In this document: positions 9,493 to 18,361 of the stretch, one piece after another | Layout: each line of letters opens with the position of its first letter | How positions within the stretch are numbered: the first letter of the stretch is position 1 | Source of the DNA: 21-14-0-10-47-8 sp966211795 | GTDB taxonomy: Bacteria; Bdellovibrionota; Bdellovibrionia; Bdellovibrionales; Bdellovibrionaceae | Length of the DNA: 64,000 nt | Assembly (NCBI GenBank): GCA_966211795.1 | Contig: CBIHNW010000009.1 | Span: 62,001-126,000 of the forward strand | Direction of reading: 5' to 3' | The notes under the pieces: generated by a model | Seen by the model: the letters and a program-made list of their open reading frames with translations, nothing else | What the model was told of the DNA's origin: nothing | The model's database searches: none | Position numbers and translations under genes: made by a program

Positions 9493-9667
9493 CTGTCCAA
9501 TCCTGTGGAAGTCTGTTCGTGGACAGGCGAACTCTGCCAGCTGGCGCCGTCTGTCCCGGGACAGACGCACTCTCTCAACTGGCTCTGTCTGTCTTGGGAC
9601 AGACAGGTTCCGTCAATCAGCCCAGTCGACCTCAACAGACAGAAGTCAGAATTTAATTTCCTGTCTG
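9493..9667. repeat. Cluster of CTGTC/GACAG inverted repeats between convergent genes
   Basis: Four related hairpin or palindrome units lie between two convergent genes. CTGTCC at 9493-9498 pairs with GGACAG at 9521-9526. A perfect 18-base palindrome GTCTGTCCCGGGACAGAC lies at 9549-9566. At 9585-9606 arms CTGTCTGTC and GACAGACAG flank TTGG. CAGACAG at 9636-9642 pairs with CTGTCTG at 9661-9667, the last overlapping the 3' end of the minus-strand gene. The shared core suggests duplication of one element. It may be a bidirectional terminator, a protein-binding array or a REP-like repeat. Confidence 0.7.
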
Positions 9668-10360
9668 GGGTGATGGATCGTGTTCGATCTCTTCGATAAA
9701 GTCTTCGAGATTTTTTCCCATCGAAGTTGCGCTTTTAAGCCAATTCTTGGATGTTCGGATCCCTTCGATCGGCATGTGCCGCAAGTTCTGTTCAGGATAA
9801 TTCTGCCTTGTGTATTCGAGTGCGGGAACGATCAAGGCCCCATAGTAAGTTTGACCCAATTCGTACAATGCTCTTTCCCGAAGTTTTGTGAGCCAACTTG
9901 ATTTCTGTCTCGGCCCAACATTGAACATTTCCTGGAAATATTGGCGTGCTGGTACGGGGCGCGCTTCATTGTTGTGATCAAAATCATAAATCTGGCCTTC
10001 GTGAAAAAGCACGACGTGGAAATTCCAATCGGGCCGAACGGTTCCAGTTCGACTGCGAAGTGGGGTGACAGTGAGGCCGGTGTATCCGTTTTTTGCCTCG
10101 TACGCCCTGGCGTAGATATACAAAACTTTGGAACGGGTCAGATCTGTTTCGGGTGATAAATTGCGAATCTGCTTCAGAAAGAAATAGATATTGTCGGCGC
10201 ATTGATAACATTGATAATGGAGCGAATTTTCCTCGGCAAAAATATCCAAGACCGATTTTGCATAGACAGCTGAGCATTTATTGGTCGAAGCAGGGCTATT
10301 GGCAGCGGCGGTCGCCATTAAAATCAAGTTGAGAATGAAAACGAGAACGTGCTTTCGCAT
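9653..10360 (-). CDS. Secreted protein resembling N-terminal glutamine amidase (Cys-His-Asp)
   Basis: This 235-residue protein has a Sec signal peptide (hydrophobic residues 5-20, cut near ATAAA-NS). The mature part shows the pattern of protein N-terminal glutamine amidohydrolase (NTAQ1): a cysteine in CYQCADNIYFF (Cys54), WNFHVVLF with His115, and IYDFDHN with Asp126/Asp128. NTAQ1 has CYCEEN, WDYHVVLLH and IYDLD in the same order and similar spacing. NTAQ1 is cytosolic, so an exported version would be unusual and might deamidate extracellular or prey proteins; this is inference. The gene is convergent with the ribD operon and divergent from tamA. The Shine-Dalgarno is weak. Confidence 0.65.
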   Translation of the reverse strand: MRKHVLVFILNLILMATAAANSPASTNKCSAVYAKSVLDIFAEENSLHYQCYQCADNIYFFLKQIRNLSPETDLTRSKVLYIYARAYEAKNGYTGLTVTPLRSRTGTVRPDWNFHVVLFHEGQIYDFDHNNEARPVPARQYFQEMFNVGPRQKSSWLTKLRERALYELGQTYYGALIVPALEYTRQNYPEQNLRHMPIEGIRTSKNWLKSATSMGKNLEDFIEEIEHDPSPQTGN

Positions 10361-10410
10361 ATGAAGTAAACTTTCAATTCATATGCCTTGCCTGAGCCCA
10401 TCAACGTCCC

Positions 10411-10427
10411 CGTCTCAAATTGAGACG
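10411..10427. promoter_or_regulatory. 17-base palindrome in the divergent region before tamA
   Basis: The sequence CGTCTCAAATTGAGACG is a perfect palindrome around a central A. It lies in the ~150-base region between the divergent secreted-protein gene and tamA. Its core GTCTC-N5-GAGAC recurs at 23599-23613, also in an intergenic upstream region. It may be an operator or a small hairpin. No protein is assigned. Confidence 0.45.
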
Positions 10428-10514
10428 ACTGCGGGAAAGCATTGCCAGTCAGAACGAAAAAATGTATCGAAACTCCTCTCAAAGTTGGTCTTTTTCTTGC
10501 TTTGAAGGAGCCAG

Positions 10515-12296
10515 TTGGGGACGGGTGTGACTGAGTCTAATTTAAAACCAAAATTCAAGACAAAATGGGACTTGGTGCTCGTGTGCCTATGTACCTGTTT
10601 GGGACTTTCATTCGCCCATGCCGATGACAAAGAACTTTGTCCCCGTATTTTCTTAAAGCAAGGTTCATTTCGCCTGAATAAGAACGAAAGAATCATGGTC
10701 TGCGGTGACAACAGCACCAGCGGGTGGAAAGATGTCCCCCTCGAGCAAGCGCAAATTGAATTGAAAGCCCTCTTTCAAAGGGATGGATACTTTTCTCCTC
10801 GATTTGAAATCAAAGATGAAAAAATGTTCATTGAAATGGGAGACGTCACCAAAATCAAAAACTGGAATCTCACAGGTGACAATACGGTCGTCGATCAAAG
10901 CCGAAAACGAAAAGTCATCAACCAAGCGATGACGCCGGCGAAAATGAACGAGATCGAAAAATGGGTCGAGTCCGAACTCAAGTCGCAAGGCTATGCATGC
11001 CCCGTGATTCAAACCAAAGCACAGGTGTGGAATCAAGGCATTGAAAGCAGCTACAAGACGGGCCCCAAGCAGAATTTCGTATCCTTGCAGCGACAGGATA
11101 TGGCCAATCTCAAAGATGACGCCTTCAAAAGATTTGAAGCCTTTGAAATGGGAGAGCTTTACGACAATCGGAAATTGCAAATCACATCCAATCGCTTGCT
11201 CAGCGATGGATTAGCACAAAGTTCTTACTTTACTCAGACCTGTGGCGAAACCGGTGTCGAACTTGTGCATCATGTGGAGCTGGGCGAGCCGCGTTTGTTG
11301 CGAATCGCCTTTGGTGCCTCGACTGAAGAGTTTCCGTTTCTCGATGCATGGTTTAAGAATACGCGCATTGATGGCATGGCTTCTTCCTATTGGTTGTTGT
11401 TGCACGCTTCGCCGCGAATTCAAAGTTTGGAAGGTTCGTCGGAGCTCTACATCTTGCCGTTCTCAAGGAGAACATTTGTCGGACCCCGATTTCGCGTGGC
11501 TCGAAATGTCGAAGACGCCTACGAAGCCTTGAGCGGAAAGACCGGCATCGATATTGGACGCTACTGGGACACGCATGGGCTTCGATTTGAAGCACGCGTC
11601 GGTCCGACCGCGAACTATGTCAATACCATCGCCGGTTTTGGTCCCGATGATGTTTCCTATCTCACACTGGAAGGTTCGGCCTCGTTGATGAATAACGATT
11701 ACGAAATCACTGGGGTGCAACAAGACTCGGGATATCGGATCGGTTTGCAGTATCAGGGTCAGCGCGAAGGCGTAGGTTCGCCTTTGACCGCCGATCGTTG
11801 GACGGTGAATGCGAAAAACCTTTGGAATGTGCAAGAGCTTTCGCCCCCTCTTTTGGTTTTGGGTTCGCGATTCGAAGGCAGCGTAACCACGTCGGATGCC
11901 CTTGGCCAAAGCGATGAGCGGGCCTCATTGCCGCAAGAGTATCGAATTTCGTTGGGGGGTGAAGAAAACTTGCGCGGTTTCACTCGCCAGGCTCTGAATA
12001 ATGGCGGTCTTGGATATTTGACTTCGGCGTATCTGGGCCTTGAGCTGCGATTGATTGAAGAGCTTCCCTATAATCTCGAACCATTGATTTTGTGGGATGG
12101 AGCCACGGTGGGTAAAGCGCCTTGGCACTGGGATGGACCGGTGTTTGAAGACTATGGAGTGGGGATGAGATGGAAATCTCCTCTGGGGCCGATTCGCTTC
12201 ACGGTGGCGAAGGGCCAGATTCATAACAATGACGAAGCTTCAGGAGCGGTTCGCCAGCAGTGGGTTTTCCTGTTTAGCTTTGGAAGAGAGTTCTGA
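10515..12296 (+). CDS. tamA: Omp85-family outer-membrane protein, TamA-like
   Basis: This 593-residue outer-membrane protein has a basic N-terminus, a hydrophobic signal (LVLVCLCTCLGLSF) cut near AHA-DD, a periplasmic POTRA-like part and a C-terminal barrel. The barrel carries the Omp85 loop-6 type motif GGEENLRGF and ends in phenylalanine, as expected for BAM recognition. The neighbouring tamB overlaps its stop by one base, which supports the TamA assignment over BamA. The start is probably TTG at 10515, four bases after AAGGAG; GTG at 10527 is an alternative. TamA works with TamB in outer-membrane protein assembly or lipid transport; this is family knowledge. Confidence 0.85.
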   Translation: MGTGVTESNLKPKFKTKWDLVLVCLCTCLGLSFAHADDKELCPRIFLKQGSFRLNKNERIMVCGDNSTSGWKDVPLEQAQIELKALFQRDGYFSPRFEIKDEKMFIEMGDVTKIKNWNLTGDNTVVDQSRKRKVINQAMTPAKMNEIEKWVESELKSQGYACPVIQTKAQVWNQGIESSYKTGPKQNFVSLQRQDMANLKDDAFKRFEAFEMGELYDNRKLQITSNRLLSDGLAQSSYFTQTCGETGVELVHHVELGEPRLLRIAFGASTEEFPFLDAWFKNTRIDGMASSYWLLLHASPRIQSLEGSSELYILPFSRRTFVGPRFRVARNVEDAYEALSGKTGIDIGRYWDTHGLRFEARVGPTANYVNTIAGFGPDDVSYLTLEGSASLMNNDYEITGVQQDSGYRIGLQYQGQREGVGSPLTADRWTVNAKNLWNVQELSPPLLVLGSRFEGSVTTSDALGQSDERASLPQEYRISLGGEENLRGFTRQALNNGGLGYLTSAYLGLELRLIEELPYNLEPLILWDGATVGKAPWHWDGPVFEDYGVGMRWKSPLGPIRFTVAKGQIHNNDEASGAVRQQWVFLFSFGREF

Positions 12297-14641
12297 TGAA
12301 GAAACTGAAGACGGCGTTGAAAGCAGTTTTAGTCTTATGTTTGATTCTGGTGGTGGCTGTTGCTGGTGCGGGCTTTTACGTCATTCACCATCCCAAGGAA
12401 ACGTGGGCTTTCATCGAACAACATTTTTTGCCGAAAGACCTCAAGGTGACTTGGCAGGATCTGCAATTTCAGATGCCTTCGATTTCCAACCGGCACTGGC
12501 AGCCGAACATCGCCTTCGAAGGCCTTTGCATTCGCAAGCAGGATCCCAAAGTGGATTTTTGTGCGGACCGTTTTGAATCTGAAGGGCATTTGAATCTGGA
12601 AGAGTTGCTTCATCCGCAGATTCAGATTCAGCGGGTGCTTTTGACTTCGCAGCATCAGAATTATTTTCTGCCCAGCCCGAATCCAAAGAAGCCATCCAGT
12701 GACGAGTCCGACTTTTACGAAATGGCGGCTCTTTGGCGGGATCGTATGAAACTTTATTCCAAATGGATGGACGTGGGCCAGGTGGATGTTCACGTCAGCC
12801 GTTTTGAACTGCGCTCGCAACAAAGTCCACCGCTGATCATGAAGGTGGACTTGACCAGCCCACATTTTCTGGAAACGGCGAATCTCGGTTTTGCCGTGAA
12901 AAAAGAAAACCTTTTTGACAGTGAGATGGATGGGACCATCAATCTGCAAAATTGGATGCAGGCGGAAAAAACGGCCCTGCAGATGCAAGCGAAAGCCGAA
13001 TTTAAAAAGGGACGTGCTCTGGTTTCGGATTTGAAAGTGGGTTGGGAGAAAAAAGATCGCTTGCAGTTAACAATGGCGGGCATTTTGAAGATCGCGAAGA
13101 TGAGTTTCGATAACAAACTCTCCGCCACTTTGGGCCCAAAAGCCCTGGAAGGAAATCTGGACACGCGGGTGAAGGGTTTGCCAAAGCCATTTCATGACAT
13201 CAAGCCTTTGCACGCCACCTTCGAACTGCCGCAACAGTCCGGAAATTTATGGGCCAAGAAAAATGCGCAAGCTCACGTGACGGCGTTAGCGCCGCTTTTT
13301 TTCGTGACCGATGGCTTACGAACTCGCCTGGAGAAAGCCTGTAAATGTCAGATCCCGCAAGAACTGAAAGCCAACGTGGATGCTGAAGCGAATCTCCATA
13401 ATTATTTTTCAGCGAAAGACGGTTTCTTCGCTTCGATTCAGGCAAAGATTCAAAGTTTGAACAACAGTCTTCTCAACACCAATACGCAGGCGTCTTTGGT
13501 CATTGACCAGAAAGACGGTCATTTTGTTTTGGCTCCGAAGATTGATGCCATCCTACAGCTGACCAGCTTTCAGGGGCTCGAAGTTTTCTTAAAGGAATAC
13601 AATTTTGGTGTGCCGGCGCCGCTGTCAGAACTGGATGGCAAGATTTTGTTCAAAGCGCAAGGCCCTCTGGATCCTTCTTTCGAGAAATGGACCATTCCGG
13701 TCGTGACCGAAGTTGATTTGCACTCGAGCCAGCAAAAGGTGGACGTGACTTCGAATGGAACCGTGACGGTCGATCTTCCCACCAAATGGATCGATGTCGA
13801 CCTGAAAGTGCTGTTGAAAAATATCGTCCTGCAATTACCGCCACTGGATCCTATCTATGGCATGCCCAAGGTCACGCCTGATAAACGAATCGAAATCAAA
13901 CCACCGGTTGCCATTCAGAAAAAGAAGTTTCCATTTAAATTGAATCTGGCGATTCAGGTGCGATCGCAGTCGGATGATAGCATTCGTTTGCTGTATCCCT
14001 TGGCGCATCCGTGGATCCCGGTTGGTGTCAGCTTGGATTATCAATCCGGCTCACCAATTCGCGGAAAGATTTCGCTCAGCCCCTTCGAGGTCGAATATCT
14101 GCGAAGGCGCATGACGATTGAATCTTTTCAGGCAGAGCTCAATCAACCCGTCGGGAACTTTCCGACCAAGGGCCGCTTCCGCATCAATCAAGCACTTTAC
14201 AAGATTTATATTGATTTGCTCGGAACGCTGGCCAAACCGCAGATCGTCCTGAGCTCGGATCCATATCTGGATCGGTCGGATATCATCTCGGTTCTGTTGT
14301 ATGGTCGTCCCAATGATCAGCTGGTTTCAGCCGATGCCAAGGCGGTCGGAAGTTTTGATGCGGCGGTTGCCGATCGCGCGATTGGGCTTTTGGGACTGTG
14401 GGCTCTCTCCAGCACGCCCATTCAAAGTTTTTCCTATAATCAGTTGAGTCAGCAGTATTCGGCGCAATTGAAAATCAGTGATGACACTTCACTTTCGGTC
14501 GGGACGAATTGGGAGCAAGCTGCCAGTTTGGAACTGCAAAAACGCTTGTCCGACCGCTGGATGGTCAGCGCCGGCGTCGAACCAAATGAAGAAGACCAAC
14601 AGACAAGAAAGTTACGCCTCCAATGGGAAGACCGCTTCTAA
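12296..14641 (+). CDS. tamB: TamB-like inner-membrane-anchored translocation/assembly protein
   Basis: This 781-residue protein has one N-terminal membrane anchor (AVLVLCLILVVAVAGAGFYVI), then a long beta-rich periplasmic body with repeated amphipathic strands, and a DUF490/TamB C-terminal segment: LSSDPYLDRSDIISVLLYG followed by a strand-rich tail ending in phenylalanine. It is shorter than E. coli TamB (~1260 residues). The ATG overlaps the tamA stop (TGATG), so the pair is an operon. TamB spans the periplasm and is proposed to carry phospholipids or barrel precursors. Its last codon and stop lie inside the left arm of a large inverted repeat. Confidence 0.88.
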   Translation: MKKLKTALKAVLVLCLILVVAVAGAGFYVIHHPKETWAFIEQHFLPKDLKVTWQDLQFQMPSISNRHWQPNIAFEGLCIRKQDPKVDFCADRFESEGHLNLEELLHPQIQIQRVLLTSQHQNYFLPSPNPKKPSSDESDFYEMAALWRDRMKLYSKWMDVGQVDVHVSRFELRSQQSPPLIMKVDLTSPHFLETANLGFAVKKENLFDSEMDGTINLQNWMQAEKTALQMQAKAEFKKGRALVSDLKVGWEKKDRLQLTMAGILKIAKMSFDNKLSATLGPKALEGNLDTRVKGLPKPFHDIKPLHATFELPQQSGNLWAKKNAQAHVTALAPLFFVTDGLRTRLEKACKCQIPQELKANVDAEANLHNYFSAKDGFFASIQAKIQSLNNSLLNTNTQASLVIDQKDGHFVLAPKIDAILQLTSFQGLEVFLKEYNFGVPAPLSELDGKILFKAQGPLDPSFEKWTIPVVTEVDLHSSQQKVDVTSNGTVTVDLPTKWIDVDLKVLLKNIVLQLPPLDPIYGMPKVTPDKRIEIKPPVAIQKKKFPFKLNLAIQVRSQSDDSIRLLYPLAHPWIPVGVSLDYQSGSPIRGKISLSPFEVEYLRRRMTIESFQAELNQPVGNFPTKGRFRINQALYKIYIDLLGTLAKPQIVLSSDPYLDRSDIISVLLYGRPNDQLVSADAKAVGSFDAAVADRAIGLLGLWALSSTPIQSFSYNQLSQQYSAQLKISDDTSLSVGTNWEQAASLELQKRLSDRWMVSAGVEPNEEDQQTRKLRLQWEDRF

Positions 14642-14744
14642 AAGCGCTCTCATAGATCCAAATCCTTCGTTGCCGCCTCCTCGACGTCCATGCGGACGCC
14701 TTCGTCGTTGCGCCTCGACTTTGGATCTATGAGAGCGCTTTTAG
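14638..14744. repeat. 107-nt element with 25-nt perfect inverted ends
   Basis: Positions 14638-14662 (starting CTAAAAGCGCTCTC) are perfectly inverted at 14720-14744 (ending GAGAGCGCTTTTAG). The left arm includes the tamB stop codon. The 57-nt interior has a small hairpin (CGTCC at 14685-14689 with GGACG at 14694-14698) and an imperfect direct repeat, 14664-14685 and 14699-14719, both beginning CCTTCGT and ending CTCGAC. It sits between convergent genes. It could be a strong bidirectional terminator or a miniature inverted-repeat element. No target-site duplication is obvious. Confidence 0.75.
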
Positions 14745-14851
14745 CACTTGTCGGGGTGGTGGTATTTGACGGTGGAGGAAAAAAAACTCTTCTGGTGCTT
14801 TGGTGGGCTGGTGTTGTTTTGAGATTTTTGTTCGAGAGGGTTTAATTCAAA

Positions 14852-15661
14852 TTATTTTGGATCTGAATTTTGTTTTGGTTCGATGGCGGGGAGGCCTAGT
14901 TGTTTTCTGAGGGTGTTGTATTCTCTTAGTTTTCGGATGCCTTGGTGGAGGACGATTTCTAGGATTTTGAGTTCTTTGCTGTTAGGGACGTTGTGCAGGA
15001 GCATTCGCTTTAAGACCGAGTAGGCGTTGATTCTTCGGTTTTCGATGTTGAAGCCCATCTCTTGAATCCAGGTTTGCAGGGCTTTTTCAGGAAAAACTTG
15101 GGATGTGGATCTGGCTGGTTGTTGGCCTTCCAATTGGGCTCGTTGTCCGCCCCAGGTGCTTCGTAAAATAAAGAGAGCCAGCAGAACGGCCTGGGCTAAA
15201 TTCAAGCTGGTGTTGTCGCCGAAAGTTGGAATGGAGCATGCGAAGTGCGTGTGCTCAAGATCTTCGGCCGACAAGCCCCAGTCCTCGGGTCCGAAAATCA
15301 GGTAAACGGGGACCGCCGACGTTTCATCTTTTTTGAAAACTGGATGCTCGTTCTGCAGCCACTGCAAAGTGGTTTGGCAATCTTGAACCAGGCGGCCTTT
15401 GCCATCGCGGGCGGTGAATGAAATGCGGATGCCTTCGGACTCGCTGGCCATGAATTGGGCCCAAGAATCATAGACCTTGCGGTTTTGCAGGGCCGCTTGT
15501 CCGGTGGCCGCCGATTGCTGAGCCTTCAACGTGATATCTGTCTTCGGGTCGATCAGGATCAGGTGATCGATGCCCATATTGGCCATGGCGCGCGAGCTGG
15601 CGCCGATATTGGAATCGTAGATGGTGCGAACAAGGACAACCTTGACGTCAAAGGGTCTCAT
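14852..15661 (-). CDS. SPOUT-class tRNA/rRNA 2'-O-methyltransferase, TrmJ-like
   Basis: This 269-residue protein has all three SPOUT motifs: SNIGASSRAMANMGIDHL near the start, LIFGPEDWGLSAEDL in the middle and SLNLAQAVLLALF, which forms the AdoMet-binding knot. The closest family is TrmJ (2'-O-methylation of position 32 in tRNA), but other SpoU members cannot be excluded. A C-terminal ~100-residue helical extension (QTWIQEMGFN onward) resembles that of TrmJ. It is the last gene of a minus-strand operon, starting 9 bases after the phenylalanine hydroxylase stop. The C-terminal codons look relatively G/T-rich on the plus strand compared with the rest. Confidence 0.85.
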   Translation of the reverse strand: MRPFDVKVVLVRTIYDSNIGASSRAMANMGIDHLILIDPKTDITLKAQQSAATGQAALQNRKVYDSWAQFMASESEGIRISFTARDGKGRLVQDCQTTLQWLQNEHPVFKKDETSAVPVYLIFGPEDWGLSAEDLEHTHFACSIPTFGDNTSLNLAQAVLLALFILRSTWGGQRAQLEGQQPARSTSQVFPEKALQTWIQEMGFNIENRRINAYSVLKRMLLHNVPNSKELKILEIVLHQGIRKLREYNTLRKQLGLPAIEPKQNSDPK

Positions 15662-15670
15662 GGCCCTTGG

Positions 15671-17380
15671 CTATAGCTGGTGTGCTAAAGAAAGTCCATC
15701 TTCGATCACGCCCTTTTTGTCGGGGTGGTTGTGAAAGAATTTTTTCAAATCCATCTGCGTCTCTTCCGTCAAAAAGGCTTCCGGAGCCCGGTTCAGCAGG
15801 ATTTCGTAGCTTTCCAAAAGCAACAGCCAATCGAACGGGAACTGAATCTTGTGCGAATCGATCAATGGTTTCAGCTCGGTCTCGAGCTCGGTCCCTTGCG
15901 CCTTTTTTTCGCGCAGGTCGCGGACCTTTTGATAATTGCGATACAAATCCAGTTCAGTTTGACTGAGTTTTTTCTCGGGCACGCGGGAGGCGACGAAGTC
16001 ATCGATTTCGCCATATTTTTCACGGTCGGCGGGTCCACCAAAAACCGACGTCACTTGGGTGCCGACGGCCAAATCGTACGTACCCCAAGGTGGTTCGAAA
16101 AGAACTTGGTCTTTGTAAAAGACCGAACATTTATCGAAACTGACGACCAAGAGCTTGCCATCTTTTTCGATTTTATTCTTCAGGATGCCGTTCACGCGAA
16201 CGCCGGAACTGAATTCCAATTGAACTTGAGATCCCATTTTTTCTAGAGCGTGTTGCCAAGAAGTGGATTGCAATCGGCCCAGAGCCGTTCCAAATCCGCT
16301 GGCATGATACTGCCGGTTGTGTCCCGGCAGCTCTTGATCCTGGTAACACAATTGGGTGGGACCATGAAAGCGCAGGTACACGATTGTTTTATGATCTGGT
16401 GCCAGAACCGCTTCGACGCATTGACCAGAAATTTGAATTCCTGAATCCAGCTGAATGGTATTTACATTTTCGGCGCGAATGGCTTTCTGCACGCCTTCGA
16501 GACCGCCTTTGCGAAAGGCCATCTTATCGGCCATTTGCTGCAAGACTTGGCTGAGAGCTTTAAAATCAGGAGCCACAAAAAGCTGCGGCTGCGGCTCGGT
16601 GATATCGTAGCTAGTTTCCAAGCATTTCAAACTGAGCGGCAGTTTTTGAACTTTTTCACTGAGACACCATCGCGATTCACCAACCGAAGACAGCAGGCCC
16701 GCGCCAAAAATCTTCGGATCCTTCAGATCACCGATCAAGCCGTACTCGGCGGTCCACCAATTCATGCGGCCCAATTCCGCCGCTTCCGAAACATGAGAAA
16801 TGCCGGCCGTGGTTTCTTCCAATTTTTTTTGCGCTTGTTCGATTTCAGTTTTTGTCGAATCGGGATTTTCTTTCACGTCCGAAAGAACGCGAATGGCTTC
16901 ATAAAGCTCGACGTCTTCGCGGCTGATGATGGCCTTGCGGGCGACCTGGGCGTATTCGCGAAGGTACTGGGCAAATTCAGGGTGAATTAAAATCGGTGCG
17001 TGACCGGCCGCTTCGTGAACAATATCCGGAGCCGGCGTGTACAACAAATGATCCAGTGTCCGCATCGCCGAAGCGATGGGCAAAAATCCCAGCGACTGAA
17101 GCTCCATGAAAGCGGCCGGTGGAATGAATCCGCTGACGGGCAAGGCTCGCCAGCCGAATTTGGAAAGCTTGCGATCAATTTCGCTGATGTGCGGGATGCG
17201 CTCGACTTCGATGCCGGTTTTTTCCAGACCGTCCAGGTAACATTCGTGCGCGTGCACCGATAAGAAGCTGCGCAATTGCCGTAGGACGTAACGCCAGCAA
17301 GCCTGATCCACGGGTGTGTACTTTTCGTAGTGTTGTTCGACGACGTATTTTTTCAGATGCTTGGGAAGAGTCTCTGTCAT
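15671..17380 (-). CDS. phhA: Long-form phenylalanine 4-hydroxylase (aromatic amino acid hydroxylase)
   Basis: This non-heme iron, pterin-dependent enzyme should oxidise phenylalanine to tyrosine. The catalytic domain fills the first ~330 residues. The iron ligands are His122 and His127 (VHEAAGHAP) and Glu212 (WWTAEYGLI). At 569 residues it is about twice the pseudomonad enzyme, because a ~240-residue beta-rich C-terminal extension of unknown role follows (from about IQISGQCVEAV). Long forms with such tails are known from some Bacillus. AAGGGGG lies four bases before the ATG. It lies 9 bases after hldD on the same strand. It would feed the hpd-hmgA route found about 9 kb away. Confidence 0.92.
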   Translation of the reverse strand: MTETLPKHLKKYVVEQHYEKYTPVDQACWRYVLRQLRSFLSVHAHECYLDGLEKTGIEVERIPHISEIDRKLSKFGWRALPVSGFIPPAAFMELQSLGFLPIASAMRTLDHLLYTPAPDIVHEAAGHAPILIHPEFAQYLREYAQVARKAIISREDVELYEAIRVLSDVKENPDSTKTEIEQAQKKLEETTAGISHVSEAAELGRMNWWTAEYGLIGDLKDPKIFGAGLLSSVGESRWCLSEKVQKLPLSLKCLETSYDITEPQPQLFVAPDFKALSQVLQQMADKMAFRKGGLEGVQKAIRAENVNTIQLDSGIQISGQCVEAVLAPDHKTIVYLRFHGPTQLCYQDQELPGHNRQYHASGFGTALGRLQSTSWQHALEKMGSQVQLEFSSGVRVNGILKNKIEKDGKLLVVSFDKCSVFYKDQVLFEPPWGTYDLAVGTQVTSVFGGPADREKYGEIDDFVASRVPEKKLSQTELDLYRNYQKVRDLREKKAQGTELETELKPLIDSHKIQFPFDWLLLLESYEILLNRAPEAFLTEETQMDLKKFFHNHPDKKGVIEDGLSLAHQL

Positions 17381-17389
17381 CGTTCCCCC

Positions 17390-18361
17390 TTAGAGAACCG
17401 GGTTGTCCTTGACGAGATAGTTTTGGATGTAATCCCGAACTCCCTCTTCGATGGACCACTTGGGCGCGGACATTCCGGCTTGCAGCCATTTATTCATGTT
17501 GGCTTCGGTGAAGTATTGATATTGGTTGCGAAGACTTTCCGGCATGTCGATGTACTGAATGTTCGATGGAACTTTCAGTGCCGAAAATGCCGAGTTGACC
17601 AGATCGTTCCAAGTTCGGGCGCGGCCGAATCCCATGTTATAAATTCCATTGGTCGGACATTTTTCGATCAGCTCACGCATCCAACCGGTGACGTCTTTGA
17701 CGTAAACAAAGTCGCGCATCTGTTCGCCGTCTTTGTACCCGGACCGGTAAGATTTAAAAAGTTTGACCAGGCCCACATCGCGAATCTGGTGAAAAGACTT
17801 GAACGGTACACTGGTCATCGGTCCTTTAAAATATTCGTTCGGCCCGTAGACATTGAAAAATTTAAGGCCGTACCAGTGCGGCGGAGTCTCGCCTTGTTTC
17901 AGGGCCCAGCGATCGAATTTCACTTTGGATTCGCCATAGAGATTGAGGGGTCGCAATTGCTCGGAATCCAAGAAGTCATCATAGCCCAGTTCGCCCGCAC
18001 CATAGGTGGCCGCGCTGCTGGCGTAGATCATATTTTTTTGATGCTGAACACACCATTCCCAAATTCGTTGCGTGTAGAAGGTGTTGTTTTCCCACAGGTG
18101 CTCGGCATTGGTTTCCGTCGTCGAAGAGTTGGCGCCCATGTGCACGATCCAAGTTGCTTTCTCGATCGTTGAAGGACGGTTCAGGAAATCCCAAAGCTCA
18201 TCTTTTCCAAGAAAATGCTCGAACTTTTTATCCTTCAAAAGATCAGGGCGGGCTTCCAGAGAAATCGGGTCCACGACCGCTAAAACAGGGATGCCTTTTT
18301 GGTTCAGCTCCCACACCATCACACTGCCAATAAATCCGTTTGCGCCTGTCACAATTACCAT
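17390..18361 (-). CDS. hldD: ADP-L-glycero-D-manno-heptose 6-epimerase
   Basis: HldD makes the heptose precursor of the lipopolysaccharide inner core. The 323-residue protein is a short-chain dehydrogenase-type epimerase with the nucleotide-binding motif VTGANGFIGS at residue 4. The family segment VHMGANSSTTETNAEHLWENN and the catalytic pair YASSAATYG and YGESK are present. Length matches the family. The gene heads a minus-strand operon with phhA and the TrmJ-like gene; no functional link between these genes is evident. No strong Shine-Dalgarno is seen upstream of 18361. Confidence 0.93.
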   Translation of the reverse strand: MVIVTGANGFIGSVMVWELNQKGIPVLAVVDPISLEARPDLLKDKKFEHFLGKDELWDFLNRPSTIEKATWIVHMGANSSTTETNAEHLWENNTFYTQRIWEWCVQHQKNMIYASSAATYGAGELGYDDFLDSEQLRPLNLYGESKVKFDRWALKQGETPPHWYGLKFFNVYGPNEYFKGPMTSVPFKSFHQIRDVGLVKLFKSYRSGYKDGEQMRDFVYVKDVTGWMRELIEKCPTNGIYNMGFGRARTWNDLVNSAFSALKVPSNIQYIDMPESLRNQYQYFTEANMNKWLQAGMSAPKWSIEEGVRDYIQNYLVKDNPVL

